From positions 44,177,981-44,241,980 of the forward strand of contig NC_053494.1 in assembly GCF_905171775.1 (NCBI RefSeq): a stretch of 64,000 nt of DNA. The letters run 5' to 3'. The translations under genes and the position numbers were made by a program. Source of the DNA: Rana temporaria (lineage: Eukaryota; Chordata; Amphibia; Anura; Ranidae). The notes under the pieces are model-generated. The model ran no database searches and had not been told where the DNA came from. It saw only the letters and a list, made by a program, of their open reading frames with translations. Positions 58,601 through 64,000 of the stretch are shown here, one piece after another. Each line of letters begins with the position of its first letter. The stretch's first letter is position 1.

Positions 58601-61600
58601 ACAGACCACTGTTTTTTTCTCAAGTCATAAAGAACTTCACTAACATAAGAGTTCAGTATTCAGGTGTAAAATGTAAAGTCTATTCAATAGAACCAAGTTT
58701 TTTTTGGAATTTTTCCTCTGTGGTTTGAAGACGCCATGACATCCTCCATCATTTTAAGATGTACTTTGCTGAGCCAAAAGCGAATTGGTGGGAAAGTCGA
58801 CACACACTTGGAATGAATTCAGTCCAACCTTTGCCACATACCTTGAGGGTATTTAACACTGCCTCAAGAAGAAATTGATGCTTTTGCACCGAGTGTTCTA
58901 GGAGGGAACAAAGTTGCACTATGGTAGCTTTTTCCGAAGGTAGAGTTCTTTACTTCCTAAAGTATTGAGAAATGTGATTTAAAGAAATATTTACAGGAGG
59001 AAATATTACAAAACAAAAAGCAACCGTAAAATAAAAAGGGAGAAGAGAGAAAAAACAAATTTGCCAGGTCTTTGGTTTCTTGCAGAGTAAATCCAATCTG
59101 ATATATCAGAGTCCCTGGCTTTCATAAATGACACTTAGCATTGCTACATAGTTTCAATGCTAAAATGAGAGCTCAGCAAATATCATGTGTTTCCTTATAT
59201 AAAAACTTTAGAACAGGATGTATTAGAAAAATTTGTACTGAGAAAAAGAAAAAGAAGAGTAAAAATAGTCTAATCTTCCCTATGTGTAATTACGCAATCC
59301 AATTCCACCAACAGCGTGAATGAAGGGTACCGAATATTCAAACACACACATACCCTCCACCAGACTTAGGCCTCTAAATGGATCCACAATTACAGGGATC
59401 AAACGAGTATATGTAACTGACACCTCCAGGTGTCCTACAGTTCTCTAGATCCGGTCTGTTGCATCACAACCACAGGTATCAAATGACTGAGTATAATAAC
59501 TCCAGATCACATTACATAAAGCAGCCACCATGGAAGAAGAAAAACAAAGGCCGTACATTGCGTGAATACTGCCAAGTGTGCGTTTTATTAAAAATGTAGA
59601 AGGGTACTCACATTGATAAAATCAAATACATGCAATCACAGGCAAACACCTCGTCAGACAGCCGGAATCGGCAGGCTTAATGACGTCACAGGTATTTCGT
59701 ATACATTGTTTTTTATTACAAACACGTGCATTTCTGAGCTCCTCTGCTGACCATTTACGACAGGCCTTGTTGAGAGAGTCTTTCGCCGACCCTTCAAGTA
59801 AAGGTTTACGACATTAGATTTAAAAATCGGACAGGTTTTTTTTAATTTTTTTACCAACTTGTAAAACCTGGAGAAAATGAGTGACATTGTGTTCAGTACC
59901 ACTCCCTCATTGACACACAATTTGGGGTTCATCAGTATCAGCCGTCCCTTTCATCATATTCCCCTTAGCGCGGTAGTCAGCAGTAAGGCATCCCCTTATG
60001 TTGGAGCTCGTGGTGACTTGCCTCTTTACATTGGAGGTTGATGGTGAAGTGTCCCTCCTACATTGGAGGTCAATAGACCCTTGAGAAAGTCACTTGTCAG
60101 TGACGCAACATGTCAGGAGTCGTCGGATGACGTGACTTCCGGTCGCAGCCAAAACCATAAGTTTGAATTTACCAGTGTCTAAGTCAACTGTTTGCCAAAT
60201 CCATTGCAAATGGAAGTCTACATGTTTTTATAATAAACCTGTGCATTACTATAACACTATCTGGATTTCCATCTTGTTACATGTATTTGGCCATTTGAGC
60301 ACCATCTACCATTGAGTGATCACAGTATGGAGATTACTGATTCAGTTGAAGTGTATGACATGGAGTCTTAAGGTGAGAGGCCATTGTACTTTGTGGTTGA
60401 GCACGTAGATTGAACACTGGATTGCATGATACTTGATTATCACCAAGTTTGAACAATTGTCATGTCCTAGTATTTTGAATGGTGATATACCTGCCTGCCA
60501 TTGTAGATCACTGGTGAAGTGTCCTCCTTACATTGGTGAGAAGTTGTGAAGTGCTCACCTTACATTGGTGGTCAGTTGGGGTGCTATAGACCATTGTATC
60601 AGGGGTTACTTATCTGGGAGGCTTAACAGCTCTTATGCCGTTTTGGCTCTGGCTCTTCTGAATGACTTCACCACTGGAATTACTCAGGCACTGATTGCTA
60701 GGAAATCACTCCACCCATCACCTGCAAGTCTTCTGTATTGCTAGACCTGGGATCCTTTGCAGGAGACCCAAGGTACAATGGTCTTCAATCTCCTGTCTCT
60801 GGCAAAATTACCTAGCACTGCTACCAGTAGTAGATCCTCATTAAAACAATGCTAGAACTATACACTCAAGCATTGGCTTTACATCATTTCTTTAGACTGG
60901 CTTCTACAATGGCAGACCATGCCTGGGCAATATGTGTCTGCCTGGCCACTAGTAGTCTTCACTAGGAGATGTGAAAACACGGGTGCATAAGTTGGAGATA
61001 AATGTCACCCCATAACAGAAAATGCATGAACAAGAAGCTTTACAACGGAATCACCAGGTATTCTTTATATGAAAGTTATAAATTGAAAAAGATTTACAAA
61101 TAAAATTACATTAAAATGTTATAGTATAAGAGATCCTCAAGAAAGTCTTTGAGGCGATTCCATTAACAGACTTCCCCTGATGCCTTGAAGTTGTGCATAC
61201 TTTCCCTTATTATGCAAAACCGTCTAGGGAATATTAATAGACTGCTGTATGTAAGAGGTGGCTGAACTCTGATTTCTTTTAGTCCTTTCAATAGGCACAA
61301 CCCAGTTATGCTGTATTTTCATTATGGTGGAAAAAAACAAAAAAAAATTCACCAAGGACATTGGCAACTTTATGGGTCAGTTTAATATTGCACACTTCAG
61401 TAAATGTATTAACTTTTTGGTGCTTTATAATTGTAAAAAGTCAATTTACAACATGTGACATTGATCAATACCTTTGACTGATATGTGGGACCAGGTATAC
61501 CATTTCCTGGTTCATATCTTCAGTTTCTGAAACAGAGTGACTCACACAGGTGTTGTCAACATCCACCACACCTCACCCAGCAAATTTTTCTCATACTTCT

Positions 61601-61918
61601 GTGTGAAAAAGGTGAATATCTCACATGTATGCATCGGCCAAGATGCAAATCACAGCCAGCCTACACTAGACATTTCTATGTAGGATTCAGCATCTGGACA
61701 CCATAGATACAGAACATTCTAAATTCACATAGGTGTAAACTGTACTAAACTGGTAAGTGTCTCAAAATGTAAACAAAATATACTGGGGGAATATTTGTAA
61801 AATGCAAGCTGAATAAAGTATCAAATTGCACAAAAATAGTTGCCATTATTCATCCTAAAAATAAAGTACACAATCCTGCATCATAAATCGCCCCAGTGCA
61901 AATAAATATGTATACACT
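58601..61918. other. Unannotated 3.3 kb
   Basis: No gene is recognised. The blocks near 59640-59700 and 60070-60240 ('gagaaagtcacttgtcagtg', 'ggatgacgtgacttccggtc', 'tttataataaacctgtgcat') again have the style of amphibian interspersed repeats. The rest is unassigned. Confidence 0.45.
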
Positions 61919-62582
61919 GGGGGAGATTCAGAAAGAGATACGACGGCATATCTCCCGATACGCCGTTGTATCTCTGAGATCCGACGGTCGGATCTATGCG
62001 ACTGATTCATAAGAATCAGTTACGCATAGATCTCCCTTAGATCCGACAGGTGTAAGTGACTTACACCGTCGGATCTTAGGCTGCAATCTGGCGCTTCGGT
62101 TTTTTACGCGACGAATATGCAAATTCCGATTTCCGCCGATTCAGAAACGAACGCCCGTCGTTTTTTTTTTTTTTACGTCGTTTGCGTTCGGCTTTTTCCG
62201 GCGTATACTTACCCCTGCTATATGCGGCGTATCCAATGTTAAGTATGGCCGTCGTTTCAGCGCCGAGTTTTGAATTTTTACGTCGTTTGCGTAAGTCGGT
62301 CGCGAATACGGATGGACGTAATTTACGTTAACGCCGGGAAAATTCACGGACGGCGCATGCGCATTTAAATCGGCGTGGGGACGCGCCCGATTTAAATACT
62401 ACACTACACTCCCCCTAGCCGCGGAATTTGAATTCCGCGGGGGGAGTTACGATCCGCCGGGGGAAGTTTCGAGGCAAGTGCTTTCTGAATACTGCACTAG
62501 CCTCTCAAATTTGCGCCGGCGGGTCGTAAATCAGATATATTACGCGGATCTAAGGATCCGCTAATCTATCTGAATCTAGCCC
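61919..62582. mobile_element. Harbinger-like MITE, second copy
   Basis: Ends 'gggggagattcagaaag' and 'tctgaatctagccc' match the element at 15488-16207, as do the internal 'gacgggcg', 'cgtcgtttgcgtaagtcg' and 'ggacgcgcccgatttaaata' blocks. The hairpin 'gcggatctaaggatccgc' next to the right end is conserved. It encodes no transposase. Confidence 0.8.
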
Positions 62583-62589
62583 ACTGTCT

Positions 62590-63420
62590 ATAGCCCTAAT
62601 TGAGCACAGGTGAGAATTTTTGTGGAGGCGATATATCCCTCTCTTAAAAACAATTTTTGGCACCCAATTTTAAAAAGCAGTGGTATCGATATACGCAATG
62701 CTGACCGAACTAAAAACCCCACAAGAACTGGGCTTTATACAGGCTTGGGAAAGAGACTTGGGGGTTATATTCTCAGAGACGCAGAAGAACCAAATACTTA
62801 AGTTCACACATAAAGCCTCATTGGAAACCAGATACCAAGAAGGGGGTATAAGATTTTGAGTAGGTGATATAGAACCCCAGTAGTACTGAACCGGATATTT
62901 CCACAGGTATCAAATCTATGTTGGCGATGTCAAGGAGAAGTGGGTACCCTGTTAACACATTTTTTTGGGAATGTCCGGGAATAAAAGACTTTTGGAAAAT
63001 GGTATCCGAAACAGTCAAAGAAATTACTGAGATATCTCTGGGAGAGAATCCAGCGGCCTTTGTTTTGTTTTTTTTAAACATCACTGGTAAGACATTTGCT
63101 TACAACAGCGAAATCATGTATCCCAGTTTTTTGAAAAAGTACAATACAAAACAGATCACAATGGTTTGTGAAAAGAACAGAAATTCAACAAATGGAAAAA
63201 ATCTTACTATGACGCTAAGGGAACAGGAGGACAAAGTTCCGACAAACCTGGACTCCCTATATCACATATTGGGAGAAGATGGGGTGAGGGGGAAGGGGAA
63301 ATGTAAGGGTTTTTTTTCCCCCCTCCATGCTTTTCTGTTTCATGTTCATGCCTGAATTTCAGAGGTATTCTCTGGGGGCAGGGGGGGGATAACTGGGGAT
63401 GGGCCCAGGTTAATGAAAGT
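62590..63420 (+). mobile_element. L1-like LINE ORF2 3' fragment
   Basis: The frame reads LGFIQAWERDLGVIFS near 62730, a PQVSNLCWRCQGEVGTL segment near 62900, and FFWECPGIKDFWKMVSETVK (62960-63020). This is the C-terminal order of L1 ORF2 with the CWRC cysteines. A stop and frameshifts break it. The following A- and T-rich DNA may be the L1 3' UTR. Confidence 0.8.
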
Positions 63421-63439
63421 ATAACAAGGATAGGTCACT

Positions 63440-63738
63440 ATAGCAGGGTGGTTAAAAAGTAGACATGTGCACAACAAAAAAAAATCCATTTTTTTTGTTT
63501 AGTTTCTTCTCGTTCCTTAGATTCGTAAGACGCAAATTTTCCTATTCGGACCCGTTCGTATTTTCGTAACAGTTTTATTTTCGTTGATACTGAATGATTC
63601 GTAATTCTGTCCAATTTATTTTCGTTGATTCGAAATTTGTAATTTTGTTAGATAATTTTCGTTTAATGGATTCGTAATTTTGTACTTTCGTAAATACATA
63701 GCAACACGTGGCTAATCCATATTAAGATATACTTTCTC
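63440..63738. repeat. Degenerate 'attcgtaattttcgtt' repeat
   Basis: The stretch is made of imperfect units built on 'gattcgtaatt' and 'ttttcgttgatt'. This pattern is common in ranid DNA. No ends are resolved. Confidence 0.5.
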
Positions 63739-63924
63739 TTAAGCCCCGTACACACGGTCTGAGTTTTTGCCCAAAAAAATCAAACTGAGCATTTTCCAAA
63801 AAATCCGACCGTGTGTACGCTCTATCGGACAAACTTTTTCGGTTTTAAAAGTCTGGCCACCTCCCTTCAGACAAAAATCCACGGAAAAGTTGGTTTGAAG
63901 TCCGATCGTGTGTACGAGGCTTTA
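63739..63924. mobile_element. 'ccccgtacacacgg' MITE, short copy
   Basis: Ends 'ttaagccccgtacacacggt' and 'gatcgtgtgtacgaggcttt' plus 'a' are inverted repeats enclosing 186 bp with 'gtccgatagagcgtacacacggtcgg'-type internal complementarity. The family has its best-preserved copy at 25667-26155. Confidence 0.85.
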
Positions 63925-64000
63925 CACTGTACAATGTGACTCAGCACAAAAGAGATAAGCTGATTGGCTAAGATATTAAGTAAGATACATCACTCACTAA

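Overview
The window reads as nuclear DNA of an anuran, most likely a true frog (Ranidae). The sequence shows one spliced vertebrate gene spread over a long stretch of AT-rich, repeat-packed DNA. The ranid assignment is an inference from the repeats: many copies of a long family whose ends read like 'aaccacttaaggacc', 'cccgtacacacga' and 'ggctgggttcacac' terminal-inverted-repeat MITEs, DIRS-like sequence, L1 and CR1 fragments, and three Tc1-like families. No bacterial, organellar or viral genes were seen.

The only host gene I can support is kctd5 on the + strand. Its last three coding exons are present: 5269-5364 (32 codons), 7543-7668 (42 codons) and 19822-19851 (9 codons plus stop). They encode the end of the BTB-adjacent and C-terminal part of KCTD5, a Cullin-3 substrate adaptor; exons 1-3 lie upstream of the window. 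A 3' UTR follows. Inside the 12 kb last intron sits a small candidate alternative exon (16693-16753) that would swap the usual tail for a very acidic one ending in its own stop codon. This is the most interesting host-gene observation here.

Region by region. 1-19.8 kb: the kctd5 introns, with hAT and other MITEs, two TTAA-type MITEs sharing one target, a CR1-like LINE fragment on the minus strand and a Harbinger-like MITE. 19.8-32 kb: the kctd5 3' UTR, a defective 1.4 kb Tc1-like transposon, AT microsatellites, several 'ttcacac' MITEs and a decayed DIRS-like retroelement. 32-43 kb: ranid long repeats and L1 ORF2 fragments in both orientations. 43-50.2 kb: hAT elements with 8-bp target duplications, one of which is 3.65 kb and carries a 40-bp minisatellite that is itself split by another hAT element. 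50-64 kb: two further Tc1-like fragments, one with a TTAA MITE and then a hAT nested inside it, more ranid repeats, a second Harbinger-like MITE and an L1 3' fragment.

Apart from kctd5, the coding-like sequence is transposon debris with stops, deletions or frameshifts. Large stretches (for example 50.9-53.4 and 58.6-61.9 kb) hold nothing I can name. I found no tRNA, rRNA, CRISPR array or bacterial-type operon. Boundaries of repeats were set by eye.
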